DNA from: Lysobacterales bacterium
Lineage (GTDB): Bacteria > Pseudomonadota > Gammaproteobacteria > Xanthomonadales > Ahniellaceae
NCBI GenBank assembly: GCA_016703225.1
Contig: JADJCM010000002.1
Span: forward strand, 310,001-374,000
Length of the DNA: 64,000 nt
Direction: 5' to 3'
The stretch's first letter is position 1. Every line of letters begins with the position of its first letter. The translations under genes were made by a program, and so were the position numbers. The notes under the pieces were generated by a model. That model was not told where the DNA came from and did no database searches. It saw nothing but the letters and a program-made list of their open reading frames with translations. Shown here piece after piece: positions 15,289 through 24,114 of this stretch.

Positions 15289-18150
15289 ATGGACAAGAGC
15301 TTCGATCCCCGGGACATCGAGTCGCGCTGGTACCCGCAGTGGGAGGCCAGCGGCTACTTCGCACCAAGCGGCGATGGCGAGCCGTACACGATCATGCTGC
15401 CGCCGCCGAACGTGACCGGCACCCTGCACATGGGGCATGCGTTCCAGCACACGATCATGGATACGCTGATCCGTTACCAGCGCATGTGCGGCAAGCGCAC
15501 GTTGTGGCAGCTCGGTACCGATCATGCCGGCATCGCGACCGAGATGGTCGTCAGCCGCCTGCTCGAACGCGAAGGCCAGACCCGCAACGCACTCGGTCGC
15601 GAACAGTTCGTCGAGCGCGTCTGGCAGTGGAAGGAAGAATCCGGCAGCACGATCAGCCGCCAGATGCGGCGCATGGGCGTCAGCGGCGACTGGTCGCGCG
15701 AACGCTTCACCATGGACGAAGGCCTGTCGAAGGCCGTCGTCGAGACCTTTGTGCGCCTGCACGAACAGGGCCTGATCTACCGCGGCCAGCGCCTGGTGAA
15801 CTGGGACCCGGTGCTGCTCACCGCGATCTCCGATCTGGAAGTGGTCAGCGAGGAGGAACAAGGCAAGCTCTGGTCGATCGCGTATCCGCTCGCCGATGGC
15901 TCGGGCCAGCTGGTGGTCGCGACCACGCGTCCGGAAACCATGCTGGGTGACGTCGCCGTTGCCGTGCATCCGGAGGACGAGCGTTACGCCGGCCTGATCG
16001 GCAAGATGCTGAAACTGCCGCTGACCGAGCGCGAGATCCCGATCATCGCCGACGCCTATGTCGACAAGGACTTCGGTACCGGCTGCGTCAAGATCACGCC
16101 GGCGCATGATTTCAACGACTACGAAATCGGCAAGCGCCACAGCCTGCCGATGATCAACATCTTCACGCCGACCGCGACCGTCAACGACAACGCCCCGGCC
16201 CAATACCGCGGGCTCGATCGGTATGTCGCGCGCAAGGCCGTTCTCGCCGACCTGACCGCGGCCGAGCTGCTGGTGGAGGAAAAGGCGCACAAGCTGCAGG
16301 TGCCGCGCGGCGATCGCACCGGTCAGGTGATCGAGCCGTACCTGACCTACCAGTGGTTCGTGAAGATGGACGGGCTCGCGGCCCGCGGTCTCGAACTGGT
16401 GGAAAACGGCAGCGTCAAGTTCGTGCCGGAGAACTGGATCAACACCTATCGCCATTGGCTCGGCAACATCCAGGACTGGTGCATCTCGCGCCAGTTGTGG
16501 TGGGGCCATCGCATTCCGGCGTGGTACGACGATGATGGAAACATCTTCGTCGCCCGGACCGAAGCAGAAGCTCTGGACAAGGCGCGTGCGGCGAAGCGTT
16601 CCGTTCGCCCTGAGCCCGTCGAAGGACGATCCCTCGAGGTCGACTCCGCTCGCACTTCGACAGGCTCAGTGCGAACGGAGTCGAATGGCGCGATCCGACT
16701 CACCCGCGACGACGACGTGCTCGAAACCTGGTTCAGCTCGGCGCTGTGGTCGCATTCGACGCTCGGTTGGCCGGACGCGGATGCGATGAAGCAATACGGC
16801 TTCGACACCTTCCTGCCGACCTCGGTGCTGGTCACCGGCTTCGACATCATCTTCTTCTGGGTCGCCCGGATGATCATGATGACCGACCACTTCACCGGCC
16901 AGGTGCCGTTCAAGCACGTCTACATTACCGGGCTGGTGCGCGACCGCGACGGCAACAAGATGTCCAAGTCCAAGGGCAACGTGCTCGACCCGCTGGATCT
17001 GATCGACGGCATCTCGCTCGCGGACCTGATCGCCAAGCGCACCTCGGGTCTGATGCAGCCCAAGGATGCCCCCAAGATCGAAGCGGCCACGCGCAAGGAG
17101 TTCCCCGAAGGCATCACCGCAGTCGGTGCCGACGCGTTGCGCTTCACCTTCGCCTCGCTCGCCTCGCACGGCCGCGACATCAAGTTCGACTTCAATCGCT
17201 GCGAGGGCTACAAGAACTTCTGCAACAAGCTGTGGAACGCGGCGCGCTTCGTGCTGATGAACACGGAGGGGTTTGCGGTCGCGACCGGGGTCGCTCCTAC
17301 GGCGAGCACTGAAGCCGAACGCTGGATCCTGTCGCGCCTGGCCGCGACCATCGACAGCGTGCACGCGCAACTCGCCGACTACCGCTTCGACCTGGCCTCG
17401 CAGGCGCTGTACGAGTTCACCTGGAACGAATACTGCGATTGGTTCCTCGAACTCACCAAACCGGCGCTGGCCGGCGACGACGCCGTGGCCGCGGACTCGA
17501 CGCGCCACACGCTGCTGTATGTGCTCGAGACCGTGCTGCGCGCGCTGCATCCGCTGGTCCCGTTCGTGACCGAGGAGATCTGGCAGCACGTGTCGCCGAA
17601 ACTCGGCCATGCCGCAGGCCAGTTCATCGCCACCCAGCGTTACCCGCAGGCGACCGACATCACGGTCGATCCGACCGCGGCTGCGGAAGTGCAGTGGCTG
17701 AAGGACGTGTTGATGGGCGTGCGCCGCATCCGCGGCGAAATGAACATCGCGCCGAGCAAGGCTATCCCGATGCTGTTCACCGGCGGCGATGCCGATGATG
17801 CGCGCCGTGTCGCCAAGTTCGCCGCCCAGATCGCGTTCCTCGCGCGCGCCGAATCGCCGCGTTTCCTTGTCGCCGGTGAAGCCGAGCCGGCGGCGGCCGC
17901 GGCCATCGTCGGTTCGTTGCGCGTGCTGATCCCGCTCGCCGGACTGATCGATCTCGACGCCGAGAAGAAGCGGCTCGATCGCGAAATCACCCGCGTCGAG
18001 GGCGAGATCAGGAAGTGCCAGGGCAAGCTGGCCAGCGAAACCTTCGTCGCCAACGCACCGGCGGCCGTGGTCGAACAGGAGCGAGCCCGCCTCGCCGACT
18101 GGACCAGCCAGATCGATGGGCTGCGCTCGCAGCGCGGGAAGTTGGAGTGA
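15289..18150 (+). CDS. valS: Valyl-tRNA synthetase with in-frame palindromic insertion
   Basis: A 953-residue class Ia synthetase charging tRNA-Val, with editing. Seen: the HIGH-type motif H-M-G-H (residues 47-50) after P-P-P-N-V-T-G, the CP1 editing region with T-T-R-P-E-T-M-L-G-D, D-T-W-F-S-S-type E-T-W-F-S-S-A-L-W, K-M-S-K-S (~557-561), an anticodon-binding domain and a C-terminal coiled coil. ATG 15289 has a GGAG upstream. Oddity: about residues 438-464 are encoded by an 80-bp inverted-repeat element inserted in frame between G-N-I-F-V-A-R and D-D-D-V-L-E-T-W, a variable connective region in the family. Catalytic motifs are intact, so the enzyme is presumed functional and is essential. 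Confidence 0.97.
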   Translation: MDKSFDPRDIESRWYPQWEASGYFAPSGDGEPYTIMLPPPNVTGTLHMGHAFQHTIMDTLIRYQRMCGKRTLWQLGTDHAGIATEMVVSRLLEREGQTRNALGREQFVERVWQWKEESGSTISRQMRRMGVSGDWSRERFTMDEGLSKAVVETFVRLHEQGLIYRGQRLVNWDPVLLTAISDLEVVSEEEQGKLWSIAYPLADGSGQLVVATTRPETMLGDVAVAVHPEDERYAGLIGKMLKLPLTEREIPIIADAYVDKDFGTGCVKITPAHDFNDYEIGKRHSLPMINIFTPTATVNDNAPAQYRGLDRYVARKAVLADLTAAELLVEEKAHKLQVPRGDRTGQVIEPYLTYQWFVKMDGLAARGLELVENGSVKFVPENWINTYRHWLGNIQDWCISRQLWWGHRIPAWYDDDGNIFVARTEAEALDKARAAKRSVRPEPVEGRSLEVDSARTSTGSVRTESNGAIRLTRDDDVLETWFSSALWSHSTLGWPDADAMKQYGFDTFLPTSVLVTGFDIIFFWVARMIMMTDHFTGQVPFKHVYITGLVRDRDGNKMSKSKGNVLDPLDLIDGISLADLIAKRTSGLMQPKDAPKIEAATRKEFPEGITAVGADALRFTFASLASHGRDIKFDFNRCEGYKNFCNKLWNAARFVLMNTEGFAVATGVAPTASTEAERWILSRLAATIDSVHAQLADYRFDLASQALYEFTWNEYCDWFLELTKPALAGDDAVAADSTRHTLLYVLETVLRALHPLVPFVTEEIWQHVSPKLGHAAGQFIATQRYPQATDITVDPTAAAEVQWLKDVLMGVRRIRGEMNIAPSKAIPMLFTGGDADDARRVAKFAAQIAFLARAESPRFLVAGEAEPAAAAAIVGSLRVLIPLAGLIDLDAEKKRLDREITRVEGEIRKCQGKLASETFVANAPAAVVEQERARLADWTSQIDGLRSQRGKLE
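16600..16679. repeat. REP-like palindromic element inside valS
   Basis: Two 25-nt arms (16600-16624 and 16655-16679) are inverted repeats with two mismatches: TCCGTTCGCCCTGAGC... against the complement of ...GCTCAGTGCGAACGGA, around a 30-nt centre. The core GTTCGCCCTGAG/CTGTCGAAG is a motif I know as a widespread repetitive sequence in proteobacterial genomes. In protein it reads S-V-R-P-E-P-V-E-G-R, a string that recurs in predicted proteins carrying such elements. It keeps the valS frame open. Confidence 0.85.
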
Positions 18151-18208
18151 CCGGCGCACGCATCGGTTGCGCCCGTCCGTGGCGGCGATCTCCGGCGGCG
18201 AACCGGTT

Positions 18209-19909
18209 TCAACTCAGTCTGGCGAGCAAGGCCTCGTGGTCGAGCTGCTCTGCTTCGCTGGCGCGCCGCGCCCGGTACTCGAAGGTTCCCGCCGCCAGCC
18301 CACGCTCGCTGACCACGACCCGGTGCGGCACACCGATCAGCTCGATGTCGGCGAACATCGCGCCCGGGCGCAGGCCGCGATCGTCGAGCGTGGTTTCGAT
18401 GCCGCGACTGTTCAGCTCCGCGTAAAGTGCGCTCGCGGCGTCCGCGACCTTGGCGTCATTCTTCGGATTGATCACGCATACCGCGACGCGCCACGGCGCC
18501 ATCGGTTCCGGCCAGATGACGCCGGCGGCGTCGAAGTTCTGCTCGATCGCGGCAGCGACGATGCGACTCACGCCGATGCCATAACAGCCCATGTACATCA
18601 CCTGCGCCTGCTGCTGCTCATCGGCGACGCTCGCGTGCATGGCGCGGGCGTAGTTCTGGCCGAGCTGGAACACGTGCCCGACCTCGATTCCTCGCGCGAT
18701 ACGGAGCTCGCCCGTGCCATCGGGCGAGGGATCGCCCTCGACGACGTTGCGGATGTCGGCCACGAGTTCTGGCTCCGGCAGGTCGCGACCCCAGTTCACA
18801 TCGTCGAGATGGAAGCCTGCCTCGTTGGCACCAACGACGAAGTCGGACATTGCCGCGACGCTGCGATCGGCGATCACGCGCACCGCCTGGCGCGGCGCAA
18901 CCGGGCCCAGGAAGCCCGGCTCGGAGCCGAGGTGATCGAGGATTTCGGCCTCGCTCGCCAGCCGGTACTCGGCCATGCCCTCGAGTTTGGCCAGCTTGAT
19001 CTCGTTGACGACGTGGTCACCGCGCACCAGCGCGAGCACGAAGCGGCCATCCGCGGCCATCAGCGCCACCGACTTGACCGTGCGCGTCAGCGCGATGCCG
19101 AGCAGCGCGGCGACTTCTTCGCAGGTCTTCTGCGTCGGCGTGGCGATCTTGCGCATCGCGCCACCGGCTGGCGCACGCGCTGCGGCCGGCGCCAGCGCTT
19201 CGGCCATCTCGATATTGGCGGCGTAGTCGGATGCGGTCGAGAACGCGATCGCGTCCTCGCCGGATTCGGCGAGCACGTGGAACTCATGCGAGGCGCTGCC
19301 GCCGATGGCGCCGGTGTCCGCGTTCACGGCGCGGAACTTCAGCCCGAGGCGGGTGAAGATGCGGGTGTAGGCGGCGTACATGTTCTGGTACTCGCGCGCC
19401 ATGCACTCGGGCGTCATGTGGAACGAGTAGGCGTCCTTCATCAGGAACTCGCGCGCCCGCATCACTCCGAAACGCGGGCGGATTTCGTCGCGGAACTTGG
19501 TCTGGATTTGATAGAAGTTGACCGGCAGCTGCTTGTAGCTGCGCAGCTCGTTGCGCGCGAAGTCGGTGATCACTTCCTCGTGCGTCGGGCCGTAGCAGTA
19601 GTCGGCCTGCTTGCGGTCCTTGATCTTGAGCAACTGGCCGCCGAACTTCTGCCAACGCCCGGTTTCCTCCCACAGTTCGCGCGGTTGCACCGAGGGCATC
19701 AGCAGTTCCAGCGCGCCGGCCGCGTTCATCTCCTCGCGCACCACCGCCTCGACCTTGCGCAACACGCGCAGACCGAGCGGCGTCCATGTGTACAGCCCGG
19801 CTCCAAGCTTGCGGATCATCCCCGCGCGCAGCATCAGCTGCTGGCTGACGACATCGGCATCAGCCGGGGTTTCCTTGGTGGTGTGGAGATGGAACTGCGA
19901 AAGGCGCAT
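18209..19909 (-). CDS. proS: Prolyl-tRNA synthetase (bacterial type with INS editing domain)
   Basis: A 566-residue class II synthetase. Seen: motif 1 region (G-M-I-R-K-L-G-A-G-L-Y), motif 2 (F-R-D-E-I-R-P-R-F-G-V-M-R-A-R-E-F), the G-G-S-A-S-H-E-F block, the inserted editing domain (about residues 225-400, including L-V-R-G-D-H-V-V-N-E and F-V-V-G-A-N-E), motif 3 (G-C-Y-G-I-G-V-S-R) and the anticodon-binding C-terminus. The length and the insertion mark the ProS type typical of Proteobacteria. It ends 58 bp from the convergent valS; no T-rich terminator is evident in the gap. Confidence 0.97.
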   Translation of the reverse strand: MRLSQFHLHTTKETPADADVVSQQLMLRAGMIRKLGAGLYTWTPLGLRVLRKVEAVVREEMNAAGALELLMPSVQPRELWEETGRWQKFGGQLLKIKDRKQADYCYGPTHEEVITDFARNELRSYKQLPVNFYQIQTKFRDEIRPRFGVMRAREFLMKDAYSFHMTPECMAREYQNMYAAYTRIFTRLGLKFRAVNADTGAIGGSASHEFHVLAESGEDAIAFSTASDYAANIEMAEALAPAAARAPAGGAMRKIATPTQKTCEEVAALLGIALTRTVKSVALMAADGRFVLALVRGDHVVNEIKLAKLEGMAEYRLASEAEILDHLGSEPGFLGPVAPRQAVRVIADRSVAAMSDFVVGANEAGFHLDDVNWGRDLPEPELVADIRNVVEGDPSPDGTGELRIARGIEVGHVFQLGQNYARAMHASVADEQQQAQVMYMGCYGIGVSRIVAAAIEQNFDAAGVIWPEPMAPWRVAVCVINPKNDAKVADAASALYAELNSRGIETTLDDRGLRPGAMFADIELIGVPHRVVVSERGLAAGTFEYRARRASEAEQLDHEALLARLS

Positions 19910-20058
19910 CGGGCGGGCTCGAAGAAGGCAGAGCCGCCGATTCTACCCGCTACGCCGTGTCCGGCGGCACGGCGTCCAGATGTCGGCCGCCAATACGGCT
20001 GACCGCGAGCGTCACGGTGGCTCCAGCCGCGAGCCGCCGGCTCTCCGACGAGGAGACA

Positions 20059-20463
20059 TCAATCGCAGAAGCGTTCGATCTGGCGCCGGGTTTTTTCTGC
20101 TTCGGCGCGCTGTTCTTCCATTGACATATCTTCCGCCTCGCCATCCGCATTGCGGTCGATGCGAACTGAAGTGGCCGAATCCAGCACCTTGAGGTTCTCG
20201 CGCAGCTTCGTGCACTGCTCGGCCGTCGCCACCGGAACGCCACCCCGCGCCTTCTCCTTGCGAGCCTGCTCGGCGCGTTCCTCGTCAGATTGCGTGGCGC
20301 CCTTCGAGCGCACGGTCAGGGCTTCGGCTGGCTGGTCCTTGGGCGGCTTGTTGCTGTAATGCCAGACACCGTCCGCGTCCTGCCACTTGTAGAACTTCTC
20401 GGCGTGGACAGGGGTTGCCGCCACCAGAGTGGCGAGAAGGCAGATTGCAAGACTCATTTTCAT
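20059..20463 (-). CDS. DUF4124 domain secreted protein
   Basis: A 134-residue exported protein. ATG 20463 has a near-perfect AGGAGGA 8 bp upstream and starts a signal peptide (M-K-M-S-L-A-I-C-L-L-A-T-L-V-A-A-T). The mature N-terminus F-Y-K-W-Q-D-A-D-G-V-W-H-Y-S is the DUF4124 hallmark. The rest is charged and helical, with Cys residues near 84 and at the end (R-F-C-D). DUF4124 proteins are common in the Lysobacterales periplasm; no function is established. Confidence 0.85.
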   Translation of the reverse strand: MKMSLAICLLATLVAATPVHAEKFYKWQDADGVWHYSNKPPKDQPAEALTVRSKGATQSDEERAEQARKEKARGGVPVATAEQCTKLRENLKVLDSATSVRIDRNADGEAEDMSMEEQRAEAEKTRRQIERFCD

Positions 20464-20528
20464 CGGAGTTCCTCCTGCGGTGGACACATGGTAACGCGAA
20501 CCACGCCCGGCTTCGCTAGACTGCGCCC

Positions 20529-21296
20529 ATGAGCGATTCCCCGAACGTCCCAGCGCGCCACCCCGGCATCTACCTGCTGCCGAACCTGTTCACCACGGCC
20601 GGCATGATGGCCGGCTTCTTCGCGATCATCTCGGCGTTCAACGGGCGCTTTACCGAGGCTGCGATCGCGGTATTCGTGGCCGGGCTGCTGGATGGCGTCG
20701 ACGGCCGCGTGGCACGCATGACCAATACGCAGAGCGATTTCGGCGTGCAGTACGACTCGCTCGCCGACCTGGTCAGCTTCGGCGTGGCGCCGGCGGTGGT
20801 GATGTACGCCTGGGCGCTGGCCACGCTCAAGGGCTATGGGCCGATCATGGGCAAGGTCGGCTGGGCCGCGGCTTTCGTGTACACCGCCTGCGCGGCGATG
20901 CGCCTGGCGCGCTTCAACACCCAGATCGGCGTGATCGACAAGCGTTTTTTCCAGGGGCTGGCGAGTCCGGCATCCGCGGGTCTCATGATGTCCTTTGTTT
21001 GGACCATGAACGACCACGCCATTCCCGGCACTCGCGTCGCATTCCTGGCGCTGTTCGTGACCCTGACCGCGGCCATCCTGATGGTGTCGCGGCTGCGCTA
21101 CTGGAGTTTCAAGGCGAAGCCCGAATCGGAACGCGTGCCATTCATCTGGATCCCGCTCGCGCTCGGCATCATCGTGTTGCTGGTGATCGATCCGCCGCGC
21201 CTGCTGCTCGGCATCTGCGTGCTCTACGTGGCGCATGGCCCGGTGCTGACGCTGTGGGGCATGCGCAAGCGACGCGAGCGTCCGGCGGCGCCGTGA
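20529..21296 (+). CDS. pssA: CDP-diacylglycerol-serine O-phosphatidyltransferase
   Basis: A 255-residue inner-membrane enzyme making phosphatidylserine from CDP-diacylglycerol and serine, the step before phosphatidylethanolamine. The CDP-alcohol phosphatidyltransferase signature D-G-x2-A-R-x8-G-x3-D-x3-D is complete (D58, G59, A62, R63, G72, D76, D80). About eight hydrophobic helices follow the type II (Bacillus-like) PssA pattern rather than the soluble E. coli type. It is followed after 4 bp by the RsbU-like gene, so lipid synthesis and the partner-switching/lipid-transport operon downstream may be cotranscribed. Confidence 0.9.
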   Translation: MSDSPNVPARHPGIYLLPNLFTTAGMMAGFFAIISAFNGRFTEAAIAVFVAGLLDGVDGRVARMTNTQSDFGVQYDSLADLVSFGVAPAVVMYAWALATLKGYGPIMGKVGWAAAFVYTACAAMRLARFNTQIGVIDKRFFQGLASPASAGLMMSFVWTMNDHAIPGTRVAFLALFVTLTAAILMVSRLRYWSFKAKPESERVPFIWIPLALGIIVLLVIDPPRLLLGICVLYVAHGPVLTLWGMRKRRERPAAP

Positions 21297-21300
21297 TGCG

Positions 21301-22560
21301 ATGAGCGCGATGGCCCCCGCCGATCGCGGCACCGGCCGTCGTGCCGGCGACAGTGCGCTGGCGCTGGTCGCCGATCTGGCCCAGGCGCTGGCGTCTTCCC
21401 TCGACCTGAATGCGGCGCTGAACCTGGCGCTGGCGCGCATCATCGGCGCACTCGGTGCCCAGGGCGGCGCGGTGTTCCTGCTCGATACCGCGACGCACGA
21501 ACTGGTCTGTCGCGCCTGCGCCGGTCCGGTCGACATCATCGGCCTGCGCATTCCGGCCGATAGCGGCATCGTTGGGCGCGCGCTCGCCAGCGGCCAGTGT
21601 CAGATCGTGCGCGACGCCGCCACCGATCCCGATTTCACCGGCGTCATCGATGCTGTCACCGGCGTGTCCACGCGTACCATGCTCGGCGCGCCGCTGCTCA
21701 CCGCGCGCGGACCGATCGGCGTGCTGCAGGTGATCAACAAGCGCGATGGCGCGCTGTTCGACGAATCCGATCGCGACCTGCTGCGCGCGCTCGCCGCAAC
21801 CGCGGCGCTGGCGGCGAGCAATGCCGCGCTCACCGAAAACCTGCTCGAACATGCGCGCATTCGCCGCGAACTGCAGCTGGCGCGACGCATGCAGCGTTCG
21901 CTGTTGCCGATGCGTCGGCGCGGTGGCTATCCGCTGCTCGCGATCAACCGCCCGGCGCGCGAAATTTCGGGCGACTTCTACGACCACTTCGATCTCGCCG
22001 ACGGCCGCATCGGCTTCGCCATCGGCGATGTCGCCGGCAAAGGCCTCGACGCTGCGTTCCTGATGGTGCGCTGCGCCAGCCTGCTGCGTTTCATCGGCAA
22101 GGAAGGGCTGACCCCCGCGCAGTGGTTGGCGCGCGCCAACGATGACCTGTGCGACACCGTGGCCGGCGGCACCTTCGTCTGCGCCGCGGTCGGTTACTAC
22201 GATCCGGCCAGCGCCAGCGCCACCTGGGCCAATGCCGGCTTCCCGCCGGTGCTGGTGCATGGTCCGGCGGGTGCGCAGTTGTTTCGTGCCGAGGGGCCGC
22301 CGCTCGGCATCGTGCCGGGCATGGATTTTCCGCAGCAGCAGGCGGTGCTGCACGGGCGTTGCCTGTACCTGTTCTCCGACGGCGCCACCGACGCGCGCGA
22401 CGAGTCGCGCAACCTGCTCGGCGTCGACGGCGTGGTCGAGCTGATCCAGCGCCATGCGCAGTGGCGCCCGGAAACGCGTCTGCGCCGCATCGTCGGCGAG
22501 CTGCGCCGACGCCAGCTCGGCGATGACACCACCTTGTTGATGATCGAGGCTGCGGCATGA
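21301..22560 (+). CDS. GAF-PP2C (RsbU/SpoIIE-type) protein phosphatase
   Basis: A 419-residue cytosolic regulator: a GAF sensor domain (about 20-175, with G-G-A-V-F-L-L-D and I-P-A-D-S-G-I-V-G), a helical linker (R-E-L-Q-L-A-R-R-M-Q-R-S-L-L-P, the usual RsbU linker) and a SpoIIE-type PP2C phosphatase (about 210-415). Metal-binding acidic motifs are visible: S-G-D-F-Y-D, G-D-V-A-G-K-G, F-S-D-G-A-T-D and L-G-D-D-T-T. In this family the phosphatase dephosphorylates a STAS antagonist, here probably the product encoded at 22985. The stop overlaps the next gene by 4 bp. Confidence 0.9.
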   Translation: MSAMAPADRGTGRRAGDSALALVADLAQALASSLDLNAALNLALARIIGALGAQGGAVFLLDTATHELVCRACAGPVDIIGLRIPADSGIVGRALASGQCQIVRDAATDPDFTGVIDAVTGVSTRTMLGAPLLTARGPIGVLQVINKRDGALFDESDRDLLRALAATAALAASNAALTENLLEHARIRRELQLARRMQRSLLPMRRRGGYPLLAINRPAREISGDFYDHFDLADGRIGFAIGDVAGKGLDAAFLMVRCASLLRFIGKEGLTPAQWLARANDDLCDTVAGGTFVCAAVGYYDPASASATWANAGFPPVLVHGPAGAQLFRAEGPPLGIVPGMDFPQQQAVLHGRCLYLFSDGATDARDESRNLLGVDGVVELIQRHAQWRPETRLRRIVGELRRRQLGDDTTLLMIEAAA

Positions 22561-22988
22561 GCGCGCCGCCACTGTTGCGCATCGAGTTTGCTGCGCGCGC
22601 CGAAGCATTGTCTGCGGTGCGCGCCTCGGTGCAACGCGCGCTCGCTGCCCAGGGGCTGGCGGCGCGCGATACCGCGCAGCTGGTGCTGGCGATCGATGAG
22701 GCCTGCGCCAACATCATCCGCCACGCCTACCGCGAATGTGATGGCGGCTGCATCGGTCTGTGCATCGAGCGTCGACGCGGACGCCTGCGCTTTCGCCTGC
22801 GCGACCGCGCGCCGGCGGTGGACCCCGGCTGCTTGCGCCCGCGCAATCTGGAGGAGTGCCGTCCGGGCGGGCTCGGCATCAATATCATCGACGAAACCAT
22901 GGACCACTGGCGGCTGCGGCCGCTCAGGCACCGTTGCGGCAATGTGCTGACGATGGTGCGCAAGCTGCATGCGAGGACGGCACCATGA
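22557..22988 (+). CDS. RsbW-type GHKL serine kinase / anti-sigma-like
   Basis: A 143-residue HATPase protein of the RsbW class. Seen: N box A-I-D-E-A-C-A-N-I-I-R-H-A-Y (E and N for Mg-ATP), a reduced G1 region (L-R-D-R-A-P-A-V-D), and P-G-G-L-G-I-N-I-I for the lid. Such kinases phosphorylate a STAS partner on Ser and may bind a sigma factor. It lies between the phosphatase (4-bp overlap) and the STAS gene (4-bp overlap), giving a complete partner-switching trio. No sigma factor gene is nearby, so the regulated target is probably something else, possibly the transporter downstream. Confidence 0.9.
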   Translation: MSAPPLLRIEFAARAEALSAVRASVQRALAAQGLAARDTAQLVLAIDEACANIIRHAYRECDGGCIGLCIERRRGRLRFRLRDRAPAVDPGCLRPRNLEECRPGGLGINIIDETMDHWRLRPLRHRCGNVLTMVRKLHARTAP

Positions 22989-23320
22989 ACAAGGGTTGCG
23001 AGCTGAGCCGCGACGGCGACTGGGCGGTATTGAAGGTGTGGGGCGAGGTCGATCTGTCGTGGTCGCAGGACGTGCGCCGCCAGGTGCTCGACGCGTTCGC
23101 GAAGGTGCGCGCGCTGGCAGTGCAACTGGATGCAGTCAGCTACATCGACTCCTCCGGCATCGCCGCGTTGGTCGAGGGCTTCCAGCATGCGCGCGGCAAG
23201 GGCGGTCGCTTCGCGCTGCTGGCGCCGAGCGAGCCGGTGCGCGCGGTGCTGGAGCTGGCGCGGCTGGACCGCGTGTTCCCGATCTTCGCCGACCTCGCCG
23301 CGGCGCGTTCGACCGAATGA
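22985..23320 (+). CDS. STAS domain protein (anti-sigma antagonist / MlaB-like)
   Basis: A 111-residue single STAS domain. The phospho-acceptor region Y-I-D-S-S-G-I-A-A-L is intact, so phosphorylation by the RsbW-like neighbour is plausible. Just downstream (4-bp overlap) is MlaE, then MlaF. In the Mla transporter the STAS protein MlaB binds the MlaF ATPase, so this protein could serve as antagonist, as MlaB, or as both. ATG 22985 follows from the ATGA overlap with the kinase. Confidence 0.88.
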   Translation: MNKGCELSRDGDWAVLKVWGEVDLSWSQDVRRQVLDAFAKVRALAVQLDAVSYIDSSGIAALVEGFQHARGKGGRFALLAPSEPVRAVLELARLDRVFPIFADLAAARSTE

Positions 23321-24114
23321 AGCCGGCCCTGCACCTGCTGAACCGGCTCGGCCGCCGTACCGTGGCCGCGGTTGACGCGGTCGGCTACGGCGCCGGGCTG
23401 GTGGCCGAGGCGATGGTGTTCACCGCGGTTGGTCGATACCGCGGCCAGCCGGTGCGACTCGCTGCGATCGTTGAGCAGATGCGCCAGGTCGGATTCGATG
23501 CCATCCCAATCGTGATGCTGCTGTCGCTCACCGTGGGTCTGATGCTCGCCATCCAGTTCATCGCGACGCTGAGCGAGTTCGGCGCGCAGACCCAGGTGGT
23601 GCTCGCCGTCGCCAAGTCGGTGACGCGCGAGTTCGGCGTGCTGATCACCGGCATCCTCGTCGCCGGCCGTTCCGGCTCCTCGTTCGCGGCGCGCATCGGC
23701 TCGATGTCGGTGTCGCAGGAAGTGGACGCGCTCGGCGTCATGGGTATCGATCCGGTGCGTTATCTGGTCGCGCCGGCGCTGGTCGCGATGCTGCTGATGC
23801 TGCCGGTGCTGACCGTACTCAGCGACGCCGCCGCCATCTTCGGCGCGGCGCTGTATTCGGCGCCAATGCTCGACATCAGCGTGCCGACCTACCTGGCACA
23901 GACGCTGGAACACCTGACCCCGCGCGACGTCTGGGAAGGACTGGCCAAGAGCGTTGTGTTCGCGCTGCTGATTACCGTCATCGGCGTCGCCACCGGCTTC
24001 TCGGTGAGCGGCGGTGCCGAAGGCGTCGGCCGCGCGACCACGCGTGCTGTCGTGGTCTCGATCAGCGCGATCATCGTCGCCGACATGATCTTCAGTTTTT
24101 TCCTGAACCGATGA
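23317..24114 (+). CDS. mlaE: MlaE-family ABC transporter permease
   Basis: A 265-residue integral membrane protein of the MlaE/YrbE family: an N-terminal amphipathic region, then about five hydrophobic helices with G-L-M-L-A-I-Q-F, R-E-F-G-V-L-I-T-G-I-L-V-A-G-R-S-G-S and E-V-D-A-L-G-V-M-G-I-D-P as hallmarks. It forms the membrane part of inner-membrane phospholipid transporters. It overlaps both neighbours by 4 bp. No MlaD (MCE) or MlaC gene follows in this window, which is unusual for a complete Mla system. Confidence 0.9.
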   Translation: MKPALHLLNRLGRRTVAAVDAVGYGAGLVAEAMVFTAVGRYRGQPVRLAAIVEQMRQVGFDAIPIVMLLSLTVGLMLAIQFIATLSEFGAQTQVVLAVAKSVTREFGVLITGILVAGRSGSSFAARIGSMSVSQEVDALGVMGIDPVRYLVAPALVAMLLMLPVLTVLSDAAAIFGAALYSAPMLDISVPTYLAQTLEHLTPRDVWEGLAKSVVFALLITVIGVATGFSVSGGAEGVGRATTRAVVVSISAIIVADMIFSFFLNR

